Of a DNA stretch of 64,000 nucleotides, positions 34,644 through 43,410 are shown one piece after another. Source of the DNA: Streptomyces bicolor (GTDB lineage: Bacteria; Actinomycetota; Actinomycetes; Streptomycetales; Streptomycetaceae); the NCBI RefSeq assembly GCF_000719285.1, contig NZ_JOFS01000021.1, positions 56,619 to 120,618 of the forward strand, written 5' to 3'. Within the stretch, counting starts at the first letter, position 1. Each line of letters opens with the position of its first letter. The notes under the pieces were generated by a model. The model ran no database searches. It saw nothing but the letters and a program-made list of their open reading frames with translations, and was not told the DNA's origin. The position numbers and the translations under genes were made by a program.

Positions 34644-35231
34644 ATGACCGTCCTTGACGACAGGATCGAGATGGCCGAAAGCAGCGGCGAACTCACACTC
34701 GACATGCTGTTCGAGTGGCTGGAGAAGATGCCCGTCCCCGAGGGATACAAGACCGAGATCGTCGGGGGGCACATCTTCATGTCGCCGCAGCGGGACACCC
34801 ACTGGGACATCATCACGGACATCTTCGAGCAGCTGCGCACCAAGTACCCGCGCAGGCGCATCAAGTCCGACGTCCGTATCGACTATCCCGGGCGCCTCAA
34901 CGGGTTCGCCACCGACGTGACGGCTCTCGCCGAGAGCGCACAGAAGGACGACAAGGGCCGCTGGCAGTACGAGGACGTCGAGTTCGTCGCGGAAGTCATC
35001 TCCAAGGACACCGCCGCCAACGACTACGGCCCCAAGAAGACCGCCTACGCCCTCGCCGAAGTACCGGTGTACCTGATCGTGAACCCGTACACCGCGGAGT
35101 GGCACCTGCACACACTGCCGAAGGACGGCGAGTACCACAGCGAGGTCAGCTTCCCCTTCGGCGAGGACATCGACCTGACCAGCACCCCGGTCGGCCTCAC
35201 CCTCAAGACCGACGAGTTCCCCCGCGACTGA
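34644..35231 (+). CDS. Uma2-family putative nuclease, copy 2 (195 aa)
   Basis: Paralogue of 27329-27922 with the same nuclease-type residues: Asp in GFATDVTAL, Glu in VEFVAEVIS, Lys in NDYGPKKTAYA. The first CPD motif has changed to ATD. Similarity covers the whole protein plus 76 bases of leader, so the duplication included the control region. It follows the GNAT gene by 88 bases and ends 23 bases before the convergent MFS gene. Target and partner are unknown. Confidence 0.88.
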   Translation: MTVLDDRIEMAESSGELTLDMLFEWLEKMPVPEGYKTEIVGGHIFMSPQRDTHWDIITDIFEQLRTKYPRRRIKSDVRIDYPGRLNGFATDVTALAESAQKDDKGRWQYEDVEFVAEVISKDTAANDYGPKKTAYALAEVPVYLIVNPYTAEWHLHTLPKDGEYHSEVSFPFGEDIDLTSTPVGLTLKTDEFPRD

Positions 35232-35253
35232 CCCGGACGCCCTCTCCTACCGC

Positions 35254-36606
35254 CTACGCCACGGTCGCCAGCTCCTCCTCCCGCCGCTGCCGGGGCACGA
35301 ACCGGACGTGCGGGTGGCCCCGGTGCCAGCCTACCGAGAGCCGCAGGCCGCCCATCCGCGCCAGGATCAGGCCGATCACCGTGGCCGCGGCCGCCGCGAT
35401 AGCGCCGCCGACGGCGAGGCCGACCCGGGCGCCGTAGGTGTCGGTGATCCAGCCGACGATCGGGGCGCCGACCGGGGAGCCGCCCAAGAAGACCATCATG
35501 TACAGGGCCATCACGCGGCCCCGCATGGCCGGGTCCGTGGCCATCTGGATGCCGGTGTTCGCGGTGACGTTGATCGTCATACCGAAGAGCCCTATCGGGA
35601 TCATCAGCAGGGCGAACAGCCACAGGGACGGCGTCAGCGCCGCCACGATCTCGACCGTGCCGAAGAGCACCGCCGCCGCGATCAGCACCCGCATCCGGGA
35701 GGTGCCGCGCCGGGCGGCGAGCAGGGCGCCGGTCACCGAGCCGACCGCCATCAGCGTGTTGAACATGCTGTACCAGCCCGCGCCGGCGTGGAAGACGTCG
35801 GCGGCGAACGCCGAGATGTACACGGGAAAGTTGAAGGCGAACGTGCCGACGAACCCGACCAGCACGATCGGCCAGATCAGCTCCGGCCGCCCCGCCACAT
35901 ACCGCAGCCCCTCCCGCAGCTGCCCCTTCCCGCGCGGGGCGCGCTCGACGGCGTACAGCTCACGCGCCCGCATCAGCAGCAGCCCGGCGATGGGCGCGAC
36001 GAAGGACAGGCCGTTGAAGAGGAACGCCCAGCCCGTCCCCACGCCGGTGATCAGCAGACCGGCGACGGCGGGGCCGACCAGACGGGCGGACTGGAAGTTC
36101 GCGGAGTTCAGGCTGACGGCGTTCTGGAGCTGGTCGGGGCCGACCATCTCGCTGACGAACGTCTGGCGGGCGGGGTTGTCGACCACCGTGGCGAGGCCGA
36201 TGGCGAAGGCCGCGACATAGACGTGCCAGACCTGGACGTGTCCGGTGAGGGTGAGGACCGCGAGCGCGACGCCGGTGGCCGCCATCGAGGTCTGCGTGAC
36301 CAGCAGCGTACGGCGCTTGGGCAGGCGGTCGACGAGGACGCCGCCGTAGAGGCCGAAGAGCAGCATCGGCAGGAACTGCAGGGCCGTCGTGATGCCGACG
36401 GCGGTGGCGGAGCCGGTGAGGCTGAGCACCAGCCAGTCCTGGGCGATGCGCTGCATCCAGGTGCCGGTGTTGGAGACGACCTGGCCGAGGAAGAACAGGC
36501 GGTAGTTCCTGACCTTCAGCGAGCTGAACATCGAGGACTTGCGCGGGCCGGCGGTGGTAGGGGTGGTCGGTGCGGGTGCGGAAGCTGCTCCGGGTCCCGT
36601 ACTCAA
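35254..36606 (-). CDS. Major facilitator exporter, DHA3/EntS-like (450 aa)
   Basis: Twelve-helix MFS protein with the motif-A-like loop GGVLVDRLPKRRTLL between helices 2 and 3 and the DHA3-type stretch VVDNPARQTFVSEMVGPDQL after helix 4. The TTG at 36606 is accepted as start because GAGGAGG lies nine bases before it and the N terminus (STGPGAASAPAPTT) is then short and disordered. It lies 27 bases after the MarR gene and is transcribed with it, so it is probably a MarR-controlled drug exporter. The final 30 residues are strongly basic. Confidence 0.9.
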   Translation of the reverse strand: MSTGPGAASAPAPTTPTTAGPRKSSMFSSLKVRNYRLFFLGQVVSNTGTWMQRIAQDWLVLSLTGSATAVGITTALQFLPMLLFGLYGGVLVDRLPKRRTLLVTQTSMAATGVALAVLTLTGHVQVWHVYVAAFAIGLATVVDNPARQTFVSEMVGPDQLQNAVSLNSANFQSARLVGPAVAGLLITGVGTGWAFLFNGLSFVAPIAGLLLMRARELYAVERAPRGKGQLREGLRYVAGRPELIWPIVLVGFVGTFAFNFPVYISAFAADVFHAGAGWYSMFNTLMAVGSVTGALLAARRGTSRMRVLIAAAVLFGTVEIVAALTPSLWLFALLMIPIGLFGMTINVTANTGIQMATDPAMRGRVMALYMMVFLGGSPVGAPIVGWITDTYGARVGLAVGGAIAAAAATVIGLILARMGGLRLSVGWHRGHPHVRFVPRQRREEELATVA

Positions 36607-36633
36607 AAGGGTTCGCCTCCTCGTGAACGCGGC

Positions 36634-37071
36634 TTACAGATGTGCGAGCTTCTCCAGCACGGGGGCGGCGGCGCGGAGTTTCGCCCACTCGTCCTCGTCG
36701 AGACCCTCGACCAGGGTGGCCAGGAAGGCGTTGCGCTTACGGCGGCTCTCCTCGAGCATCGCCTCGGCCTGCTCGGTCTTCGTGACGACCTTCTGGCGCC
36801 GGTCCTCGGGGTGCGGCTCCAGCCGGACCAGTCCCTTGGACTCCAGCAGGGCGACGATGCGCGTCATCGACGGCGGCTGAACGTGCTCCTTGCGGGCGAG
36901 CTCACCGGGGGTGGCCTTTCCGCAGAGGGAGAGGGTGCCCAGCACCGACATCTCGGTGGGGCTCAGCGATTCGTCGACCCGCTGGTGCTTGAGCCGACGT
37001 GACAGTCGCATCACGGCGGAGCGAAGAGAGTTCACGGCGGCTGCGTTGTCGCCATGGGTAAGGTCCGGCAT
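36634..37071 (-). CDS. MarR-family regulator of the MFS exporter (145 aa)
   Basis: Winged-helix regulator: LSPTEMSVLGTLSLCGKATP and ELARKEHVQPPSMTRIVALL form the recognition helices, and VRLEPHPEDRRQKVVTKTE is the beta wing. It is the first gene of a two-gene operon with the exporter. Directly before its ATG an 18-bp palindrome (37079-37096) overlaps the transcript start, and no ribosome-binding site is visible between them. Autoregulation by blocking this site is the obvious model. Confidence 0.92.
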   Translation of the reverse strand: MPDLTHGDNAAAVNSLRSAVMRLSRRLKHQRVDESLSPTEMSVLGTLSLCGKATPGELARKEHVQPPSMTRIVALLESKGLVRLEPHPEDRRQKVVTKTEQAEAMLEESRRKRNAFLATLVEGLDEDEWAKLRAAAPVLEKLAHL

Positions 37072-37078
37072 GTTCTTT

Positions 37079-37096
37079 AGGGTAACTCATTACCCT
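37079..37096. promoter_or_regulatory. MarR operator palindrome
   Basis: AGGGTAA-CTCA-TTACCCT, perfect 7-bp arms with 4-base centre, ends eight bases before the MarR start codon. TTACCCT-type sites of this size are typical MarR-family operators. Confidence 0.78.
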
Positions 37097-37225
37097 CCCT
37101 AAGGACCACCGGGGCGCGCACAGATGCCCGTGACTCCCGCCACTGAATCGTCACATCACTCATATGGGTGATCCGACAGCGGAACGTGACACACCGCACC
37201 GAAGAGTGCCGCGACCCTCGTGTTC

Positions 37226-37408
37226 ATGGGGACCAGCGTGCTCAGCCTGCGGATAGACCACGAGCTGCTCGAACGACTCCGGGAGCATGCCGCGAAAAGA
37301 GGAATGAGCGTCCAGGACTATGTCGTCCGGACGCTCATCCGCGATGACTTCGACGAACGGTTCCAGGCCGCCGTCGAGGAGACCGAGAAGTTCTACGGCC
37401 TTACGTGA
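37226..37408 (+). CDS. Ribbon-helix-helix protein, CopG/Arc-like (60 aa)
   Basis: The N-terminal beta strand SVLSLRIDHELLERLREHAA and second helix KRGMSVQDYVVRTLIRDDF fit a ribbon-helix-helix DNA-binding fold. The C-terminal helix is acidic. Such proteins are often antitoxins, but no toxin gene of the usual type is adjacent. The next gene, on the opposite strand, is a VOC-fold protein. GTG at 37220 is an alternative start two codons earlier. The stop region CTACGGCCTTACGTGAG recurs in similar form at 37832-37848. Confidence 0.7.
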   Translation: MGTSVLSLRIDHELLERLREHAAKRGMSVQDYVVRTLIRDDFDERFQAAVEETEKFYGLT

Positions 37409-37433
37409 GCCCGCCACGCGCTGCCGGCAAGCG

Positions 37434-37766
37434 TCATTCCGTCGGCGTGCCGATCCGCAGCCGGTTGCCATCCGGGTCGCGCACCTCGATCTCCCGCGCC
37501 CACGGAGCGTCCTTCGCCCGCACACCGAGCTCGGCGGCGATGGCGTCGACATCACGAAGGCGGAGGTAGACCAACGTGTCAGGGCGGGCGTCACCCTCGT
37601 GCTCCGACAGGAACAACCGCACCCCGCCTCGGGCGACCTCGACGAACGCGGGAAGGCCCGGTTCGAAGCGGTGTTCCCACTGCTTGGCGAAACCAATGCG
37701 CTCGTACCACGCGACCGCCGCCGCAGCATCCTCGACGCGGAGAATGGGAATGACTTCCTCGTCCAT
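37434..37766 (-). CDS. VOC-fold glyoxalase/bleomycin-resistance protein (110 aa)
   Basis: Compact vicinal-oxygen-chelate protein: VIPILRVEDAAAAVAWYERI at the start, GGVRLFLSEHEGD in the middle, and EIEVRDPDGNRLRIG at the end, which is the bleomycin-resistance subtype signature. One protomer has two beta-alpha-beta modules and dimerises to bind drug or metal. Without a catalytic glutamate pair it is more likely a drug-binding or dioxygenase-like protein than a glyoxalase I. It lies between two copies of a 17-base sequence (37392-37408 and 37832-37848). Confidence 0.85.
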   Translation of the reverse strand: MDEEVIPILRVEDAAAAVAWYERIGFAKQWEHRFEPGLPAFVEVARGGVRLFLSEHEGDARPDTLVYLRLRDVDAIAAELGVRAKDAPWAREIEVRDPDGNRLRIGTPTE

Positions 37767-37855
37767 CGCGTCATCGTCGCAGACCGCCCAGGGCCAACGT
37801 CGCCGGATGCGGCACTGGTTCTGGCTCTGGTTCTACGGCCTCACATGAGTCGGCC

Positions 37856-39307
37856 CTACGTCAGCCCCAGCGCCGGCATGAGGTAGTAGAAGGCGAAGAC
37901 CGCCGCCACGACGTACATCGCGACCGGCACCTCCCGGCCCCGCCCGGCGGCCAGGCGCAGCACCGCGAAGGTGATGAAGCCCATGCCGATGCCGTTGGTG
38001 ATCGAGTAGGTGAACGGCATCATCACCATCGTCACGAAGGCCGGGATCGCGATCGTGTAGTCGGCCCAGTCGATCTCCTTGACCGAGTTGGCCAGGATCA
38101 GGAAGCCGACCGCGAGCAGGGCCGGGGTGGCCGCCTGCGACGGGACCATGGTGGCGACGGGCGTCAGGAACAGCGCCACACCGAAGAGGCCGCCGGTGAC
38201 GACGTTCGCGAAGCCAGTACGGGCGCCCTCGCCGACGCCGGCCGTGGACTCCACGAAGGCGGTGGTGGCCGAGGAGGAACTGGCGCCGCCCGCGGCGACG
38301 GCGAGGCCGTCGACGAACAGGACCTTGTTGATGCCCGGCATCTGGCCCTGGGCGTCGGTCAGCTTCGCCTCGTCGCTGACGCCCATGATCGTGCCCATGG
38401 CGTCGAAGAAGCAGGAAAGGAGGACGGTGAAGACGAAGAGGATGCCGGTCAGCGCGCCGACCTTCTCGAAGCCGCCGAACAGGCTGACCTCGCCGATCAG
38501 GCCGAAGTCGGGGGTCGCGACGGGGTTGCCCGGCCACTTCGGGGTCGTGAGGCCCCAGGACGGCACCTTCGCGACGGCCTCGATGACGACGGCGAGTACG
38601 GTCATCGCGACGATCGAGATCAGGATCGCGCCGGGGACCTTGCGCACGATCAGCGCGAGGGTGAGCAGCGCGCCGAGGATGAACACGAGCACCGGCCAGC
38701 CGTTGAGGTGACCGTCGCCGCCGAGCTGAAGCGGGACCGTGGTCTGGGCGACGTCCGGGATGCGGGAGACGAAGCCGGAGTCGACGAGGCCGATCAGCAT
38801 GATGAACAGGCCGATGCCGATGGCGATGGCCTTGCGCAGGCTGTAGGGCACGGCATTCATGACACGCTCGCGCAGACCGGTGGCGACGAGCAGCATGACC
38901 ACGAAGCCGGCCAGCACGACCATGCCCATGGCGTCCGGCCAGGACATCCGGGGCGCGAGCTGGAGCGCGACGACCGAGTTCACACCCAGACCGGCGGCGA
39001 GCGCGATCGGCACGTTGCCGATGACACCCATCAGCAGCGTGGCGAACGCCGCCGTGACGGCCGTCGCGGTGACCAGCTGTCCGTTGTCCAGCTGGTTGCC
39101 GTACATGTCCTTCGCGCTGCCGAGGATGATCGGGTTCAGCACGATGATGTAGGCCATCGCGAAGAAGGTGGCGAAACCGCCGCGGATTTCGCGGGGCAGG
39201 GTGCTGCCGCGTTCGGAGATCTTGAAGAAGCGGTCGAGTGCGCCGTAGGCGGGGCCGGCTCCCGGCTGTTCAGGGGCGGGGACCTTGGCGGGGGCCGAGG
39301 TGGGCAT
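37856..39307 (-). CDS. NCS2-family purine permease, AzgA/PbuG-like (483 aa)
   Basis: Proton-coupled importer of adenine, guanine or hypoxanthine with 12-14 helices. The start RFFKISERGSTLPREIRGGF and FFAMAYIIVLNPIIL (helix 1) are family hallmarks. AAGLGVNSVVAL and FFDAMGTIMGVSDEA are the substrate-site stretches of the AzgA subgroup, and SSSATTAFVESTAGVGEGAR follows. It is divergent from the DUF2530 gene. It would feed purine salvage. Confidence 0.92.
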   Translation of the reverse strand: MPTSAPAKVPAPEQPGAGPAYGALDRFFKISERGSTLPREIRGGFATFFAMAYIIVLNPIILGSAKDMYGNQLDNGQLVTATAVTAAFATLLMGVIGNVPIALAAGLGVNSVVALQLAPRMSWPDAMGMVVLAGFVVMLLVATGLRERVMNAVPYSLRKAIAIGIGLFIMLIGLVDSGFVSRIPDVAQTTVPLQLGGDGHLNGWPVLVFILGALLTLALIVRKVPGAILISIVAMTVLAVVIEAVAKVPSWGLTTPKWPGNPVATPDFGLIGEVSLFGGFEKVGALTGILFVFTVLLSCFFDAMGTIMGVSDEAKLTDAQGQMPGINKVLFVDGLAVAAGGASSSSATTAFVESTAGVGEGARTGFANVVTGGLFGVALFLTPVATMVPSQAATPALLAVGFLILANSVKEIDWADYTIAIPAFVTMVMMPFTYSITNGIGMGFITFAVLRLAAGRGREVPVAMYVVAAVFAFYYLMPALGLT

Positions 39308-39422
39308 GCTTTTGGTGTTTCCTACGAAGAGAAGTGGTCAGACACAAACCGTTTCAGTATGAACATATAAAGCCGGGATCGGCCATCTCCGCGCGTAGAT
39401 CGGTGTCGATCCGATCGCCTCG

Positions 39423-39428
39423 TAAGCT
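39423..39428 (+). promoter_or_regulatory. Leaderless -10 box of the DUF2530 gene
   Basis: TAAGCT ends seven bases before the ATG at 39436, and no ribosome-binding site is present. Confidence 0.55.
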
Positions 39429-39435
39429 GTCCTCC

Positions 39436-39726
39436 ATGGCGAAGTGGACCCCCAGGCACGAGGCACCCGAGCCCCTTGAAGGGCCCGTGGTCGCCACCAT
39501 CACCGGCGGCACGATCCTCTGGTTCGTTCTCTTCGTCGTACAGCTGCCCTTCTACGGCTGGTTCGACGACCGCGACCAGACCTGGTGGGTGTGGACCTGC
39601 CTGGCCGGCGGTGGACTGGGGCTCATCGGCATCTGGTACGTCCGCAGGCGTGACGCGGCGATCAAGCGGGCGGCCGCCGCCCCCGCGGAGACCCGGGAGA
39701 CGACCGGCGAACCCCAGTCGTCCTGA
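39436..39726 (+). CDS. DUF2530 membrane protein (96 aa)
   Basis: Small protein with two predicted helices (ATITGGTILWFVLFVVQLPF and WWVWTCLAGGGLGLIGIWYV) and a basic linker RRRDAAIKR. It matches the DUF2530 family found in actinobacteria next to this purine permease gene. Function unknown, but the conserved neighbourhood suggests a role connected with the permease. The start at 39436 has a leaderless -10 box. The C-terminal tail is Ala/Glu/Thr-rich and probably disordered. Confidence 0.88.
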   Translation: MAKWTPRHEAPEPLEGPVVATITGGTILWFVLFVVQLPFYGWFDDRDQTWWVWTCLAGGGLGLIGIWYVRRRDAAIKRAAAAPAETRETTGEPQSS

Positions 39727-39837
39727 GGGCCGGCCACTGACCCCCAGGGTCCGCCCCCTACACCCAGGGCACGACACCCGGTCCTCCCCAAGTCGGAACT
39801 TCCGCGCACTCGGCGGGTGAAGCCGCAAATCCGCACG

Positions 39838-39843
39838 TACCGT
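39838..39843 (+). promoter_or_regulatory. Leaderless -10 box of the P-type ATPase gene
   Basis: TACCGT ends seven bases before the ATG at 39851. No Shine-Dalgarno sequence is visible. Confidence 0.55.
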
Positions 39844-39850
39844 CGAATGC

Positions 39851-42247
39851 ATGACGCATACCGACGCGGGCGCCGGACTGGACACCCCTGTGCACTCCGC
39901 CCGCGCCCCGGTGGCGACGGGCGGGCTCACCGCCGCCGAGGTGGCCGAGCGGGTCGCGCGCGGGGAGGTCAACGACGTACCGGTGCGCAGCAGCCGGTCG
40001 ATGACCGACATCGTCCGCGCCAACGTGTTCACCCGGTTCAACGCGATCATCGGCGTGCTCTGGCTGATCATGCTGTTCGTCGCGCCCATCCAGGACAGCC
40101 TGTTCGGCTTCGTCATCCTCGCCAACACCGGCATCGGGATCATCCAGGAGTGGCGGGCGAAGAAGACCCTCGACTCGCTCGCCGTGATCGGCGAGGCGCG
40201 GCCCACGGTACGGCGGGACGGGGTCGCCGCCGACGTCAGTACGTCCGAGATCGTGCTGGACGATCTGATAGAGATCGGGCCGGGCGACAAGGCCGTCGTG
40301 GACGGGGTGTGCGTCGAGGCCGACGGCCTGGAGATCGACGAGTCGCTGCTCACCGGCGAGGCCGACCCGGTCGTCAAACGGCCGGGCGACCAGGTGCTCT
40401 CCGGCAGCTTCGTCGTCGCCGGCGGCGGCGCCTTCCAGACCACCAAGGTCGGCCGGGAGGCCTACGCCGCCCAGCTCGCCGAGGAGGCCTCGCGCTTCAC
40501 CCTCGTCCACTCCGAGCTGCGCTCCGGCATCTCCACGATCCTCAAGTACGTGACGTGGATGATGATCCCGGCCGCGATCGGCCTGATCATCACCCAGCTG
40601 TTCGTCAAGGAGAACGAGCTCGACGACTCGATCGCCAGGACCGTCGGCGGCATCGTGCCCATGGTCCCGGAAGGGCTGGTGCTCCTCACCTCCGTAGCCT
40701 TCGCGATCGGCGTCATCCGCCTCGGCCGCAAGCAGTGCCTGGTGCAGGAGCTGCCCGCCATCGAGGGCCTCGCCCGCGTGGACACGGTCTGCCTCGACAA
40801 GACCGGCACCCTCACCGAGGGCGGCATGGACGTCACCGAACTGCGCCCCCTCAACGGCAGCGACGAGGACTACATACGGCAGGTGCTCGGCGCCCTCGGC
40901 GAGTCCGACCCCCGCCCGAACGCCTCCCTCCAGGCCATCATCGAGGCCTACCCGGACGCCGAGGACTGGCGCTGCACCGAGTCCCTGCCCTTCTCCTCCG
41001 CCCGCAAGTACAGCGGCGCCACGTTCAGCGAGGGCAACGGCGAGGCCAGTACATGGCTGCTGGGCGCACCGGATGTGCTCCTGTCCGCCGAGGATCCCGC
41101 GCTGGCCGAAACCGATCGGTTGAACGAACAGGGGCTACGGGTCCTGCTGCTCGCCCGCGCCGGCCGCGACCTCGACGATCCCGACGTCGCGGCGGACGCC
41201 AAGCCCGCCGCTCTGGTCGTACTGGAACAGCGTCTACGCCCCGACGCCGCCGACACTCTGCGCTACTTCGCCGAGCAGAACGTCCGGGCCAAGGTGATCT
41301 CCGGGGACAACGCGGTGTCCGTGGGCGCGGTGGCGAGCAAGCTGGGCCTGACCGGTACGACGGTCGACGCCCGCACGCTCCCCCGCGACAACGACGGGAT
41401 GGCCACGGCCCTCGACGAGGCCACCGTCTTCGGGCGGGTCACCCCGCAGCAGAAGCGGGACATGGTGGGCGCGCTCCAGTCCCACGGGCACAACGTGGCC
41501 ATGACCGGCGACGGCGTGAACGACGTCCTGGCGCTGAAGGACGCCGACATCGGGGTCGCGATGGGCTCCGGCTCGGAGGCCACACGTGCGGTCGCCCAGA
41601 TCGTGCTGCTGAACAACAGCTTCGCCACGCTGCCGTCGGTGGTGGCGGAGGGCCGCCGGGTGATCGGCAACATCACGCGCGTCGCGACGCTGTTCCTCGT
41701 CAAGACGGTCTACTCGGTGCTGCTGGCGCTGATGGTGGTGTTCTGGCAGGTGGAGTACCCGTTCCTGCCCCGCCATCTGACCCTGCTCTCCACCCTCACC
41801 ATCGGCGTCCCGGCCTTCTTCCTGGCCCTCGCGCCGAACAAGGAACGGGCGAAACCCCATTTCGTACGGCGGGTCATGCGGTACGCGATCCCGGGCGGGG
41901 TGGTGGCCGCGGTGGCGACCTTCGCGACGTATCTGATCGCCCGTACCCACTACGCGGGCGAGGGCGCGCTGGACGCGGAGACGAGCGTCGCCACGCTGAC
42001 GCTCTTCCTGATCTCCATGTGGGTGCTGGCGATCATCGCCCGGCCCTACACATGGTGGCGTCTCGGGCTGGTGGCGGCGATGGGCCTCGGGTTCCTGCTG
42101 GTGCTGGTGGTGCCGTGGCTGCAGGAGTTCTTCGCGCTGCGGCTGGTCGGGGTGACGATGCCGTGGATCGCGGTGGGGATCTCGGCGGGGGCGGCGGTCG
42201 CCCTGGAGTTCATGTGGAGGTGGGTGGACCGCCGCGTCCCTGCGTAG
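39851..42247 (+). CDS. CtpE-like P-type cation ATPase (798 aa)
   Basis: P-type ATPase with all core parts: actuator LTGEAD (about residue 167), the phosphorylated Asp in CLDKTGTLTEGG, hinge MTGDGVNDVLALKDADIGVAMG, and about ten helices. Helix 4 reads VPMVPEGLVLL, an MVPEGL form and not the Cys-Pro-Cys of copper pumps, as in mycobacterial CtpE. CtpE takes up calcium, so this is probably a Ca2+ or other divalent cation transporter; the ion is inferred. A leaderless promoter precedes it. A hairpin overlaps the stop codons of this gene and the convergent one. Confidence 0.9.
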   Translation: MTHTDAGAGLDTPVHSARAPVATGGLTAAEVAERVARGEVNDVPVRSSRSMTDIVRANVFTRFNAIIGVLWLIMLFVAPIQDSLFGFVILANTGIGIIQEWRAKKTLDSLAVIGEARPTVRRDGVAADVSTSEIVLDDLIEIGPGDKAVVDGVCVEADGLEIDESLLTGEADPVVKRPGDQVLSGSFVVAGGGAFQTTKVGREAYAAQLAEEASRFTLVHSELRSGISTILKYVTWMMIPAAIGLIITQLFVKENELDDSIARTVGGIVPMVPEGLVLLTSVAFAIGVIRLGRKQCLVQELPAIEGLARVDTVCLDKTGTLTEGGMDVTELRPLNGSDEDYIRQVLGALGESDPRPNASLQAIIEAYPDAEDWRCTESLPFSSARKYSGATFSEGNGEASTWLLGAPDVLLSAEDPALAETDRLNEQGLRVLLLARAGRDLDDPDVAADAKPAALVVLEQRLRPDAADTLRYFAEQNVRAKVISGDNAVSVGAVASKLGLTGTTVDARTLPRDNDGMATALDEATVFGRVTPQQKRDMVGALQSHGHNVAMTGDGVNDVLALKDADIGVAMGSGSEATRAVAQIVLLNNSFATLPSVVAEGRRVIGNITRVATLFLVKTVYSVLLALMVVFWQVEYPFLPRHLTLLSTLTIGVPAFFLALAPNKERAKPHFVRRVMRYAIPGGVVAAVATFATYLIARTHYAGEGALDAETSVATLTLFLISMWVLAIIARPYTWWRLGLVAAMGLGFLLVLVVPWLQEFFALRLVGVTMPWIAVGISAGAAVALEFMWRWVDRRVPA

Positions 42248-42260
42248 GGCGTCTCCCTAC
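42244..42260. terminator. Bidirectional hairpin between convergent genes
   Basis: GTAGGG (42244-42249) and CCCTAC (42255-42260) form a 6-bp stem that includes the stop codons of both the P-type ATPase and the secreted protein. The very short gap (nine bases) makes it the only likely terminator for both. Confidence 0.6.
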
Positions 42261-43177
42261 TGCACGTCGACGAAGTCGCCCGTGGCGTTGACCGCCGGGG
42301 TCGTCGTCGTGCCCGCGAAGACGTAGCGGAAGTAGCCGTCCTCGATGGCCTTGACGGTCGTCTTGAGGTTGCCCGTCGCGTTCGTCTTGATGGTCTTCAC
42401 CGTGGTGTAGGTGTCGCTGTTCTTCTTGCGGAACTGCAGCTGGACGGGCTGCTCCACGTAGCCGTTGTACGTGCCGCGGTCCCAGTTGGCGCGGGAGAGC
42501 TTGCCGGTGATCGTGATGGTCTTGTTCTTCTTCACGGGCTCGGGGGAGGCGTCGACCGTGAGCTTGGAGTGGCGCTGCATCAGGGTGGTGCCGAGGCCGC
42601 CCTTGCGGGCATACCCGACCTTGCTGTGGTCGTAGTTCTCACCCGCGGGGTCTTGGCCGTTGAAGGCGGTGGCCTCAGCCGCGGCACGCCAGGTACCGGC
42701 GTTCGAGTTGATGAGCTCGTGGTCGCCCGCGCCCGGGTAGACGTCGATGGTGCCCTTGCAGTTGGCGGTGGTCGCGGAGGTCGCGGTGCACTTGGCCGGC
42801 TTGTTGCCGAGGAGTGTGGCTTCCGGCGAGGTAAGGGTGCCCCGGTAGATGAAGGGGTCGGTAATGAAGTCGTCGGCGGTGATGTCGATGTCCGCGTCGT
42901 GGGTCAACGTGTACGTCACCGTCGTGGAGACGTGGTTGGTCGTGCCGACCTTGATCGCCTTGGCGATCTTGAAGTTGGAGAAGGTGACGTCCATGTCGTA
43001 CCGGGCGCCGCCCCTGTCACCACCGGACGCGGCCTGCGCGGCCTGGCGGATCTTCGCGACGGCGGCGCGGTAGGAGTCGACGGAGGTGTCGGCCTGGGCG
43101 GCCGGCGCGGCGAAGGCGGAGAGGGCCAGGGCGCCGGAGAGAGCGGAGACGGCGGCCACGGTGGCTCTGATGCGCAT
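42257..43177 (-). CDS. Secreted protein, tandem paralogue 1 (306 aa)
   Basis: Signal peptide MRIRATVAAVSALSGALALS to about residue 30. A central domain with the pattern VGTTNHVSTTVTYTLTHDADID and CTATSATTANCKGTIDVYP (disulfide pair likely) is followed by a C-terminal Ig-like beta domain (SKLTVDASPEPVKKNKTITI, then RYVFAGTTTTPAVNATGDFV). The product of 43411-44337 has the same order and similar sequence over its whole length. No catalytic motif is visible; it is possibly a structural or adhesion-type extracellular protein. Family members appear as tandem sets in Streptomyces, from memory. Confidence 0.8.
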   Translation of the reverse strand: MRIRATVAAVSALSGALALSAFAAPAAQADTSVDSYRAAVAKIRQAAQAASGGDRGGARYDMDVTFSNFKIAKAIKVGTTNHVSTTVTYTLTHDADIDITADDFITDPFIYRGTLTSPEATLLGNKPAKCTATSATTANCKGTIDVYPGAGDHELINSNAGTWRAAAEATAFNGQDPAGENYDHSKVGYARKGGLGTTLMQRHSKLTVDASPEPVKKNKTITITGKLSRANWDRGTYNGYVEQPVQLQFRKKNSDTYTTVKTIKTNATGNLKTTVKAIEDGYFRYVFAGTTTTPAVNATGDFVDVQ

Positions 43178-43410
43178 GCGTTCCCCTGGTACGGAAAGGG
43201 GCCCCGCTGGTCGTCGTTCCCTGCATTGCGGGTCACGTCGGGGCCCGGGTGATCGAGGGGCCTGTTGGCCCATGTGATCAGATAGCCGTCAGGGGTTCCC
43301 GGTTGTCCCGTCGACGAGGAATCTCCGTGACCTTCGTCACGAACTTCCCGCACCAGGCGGGAAGTTCGCGACGAATGCCCTACTGACGAATGTCTCTACC
43401 GCTTCGCGTC

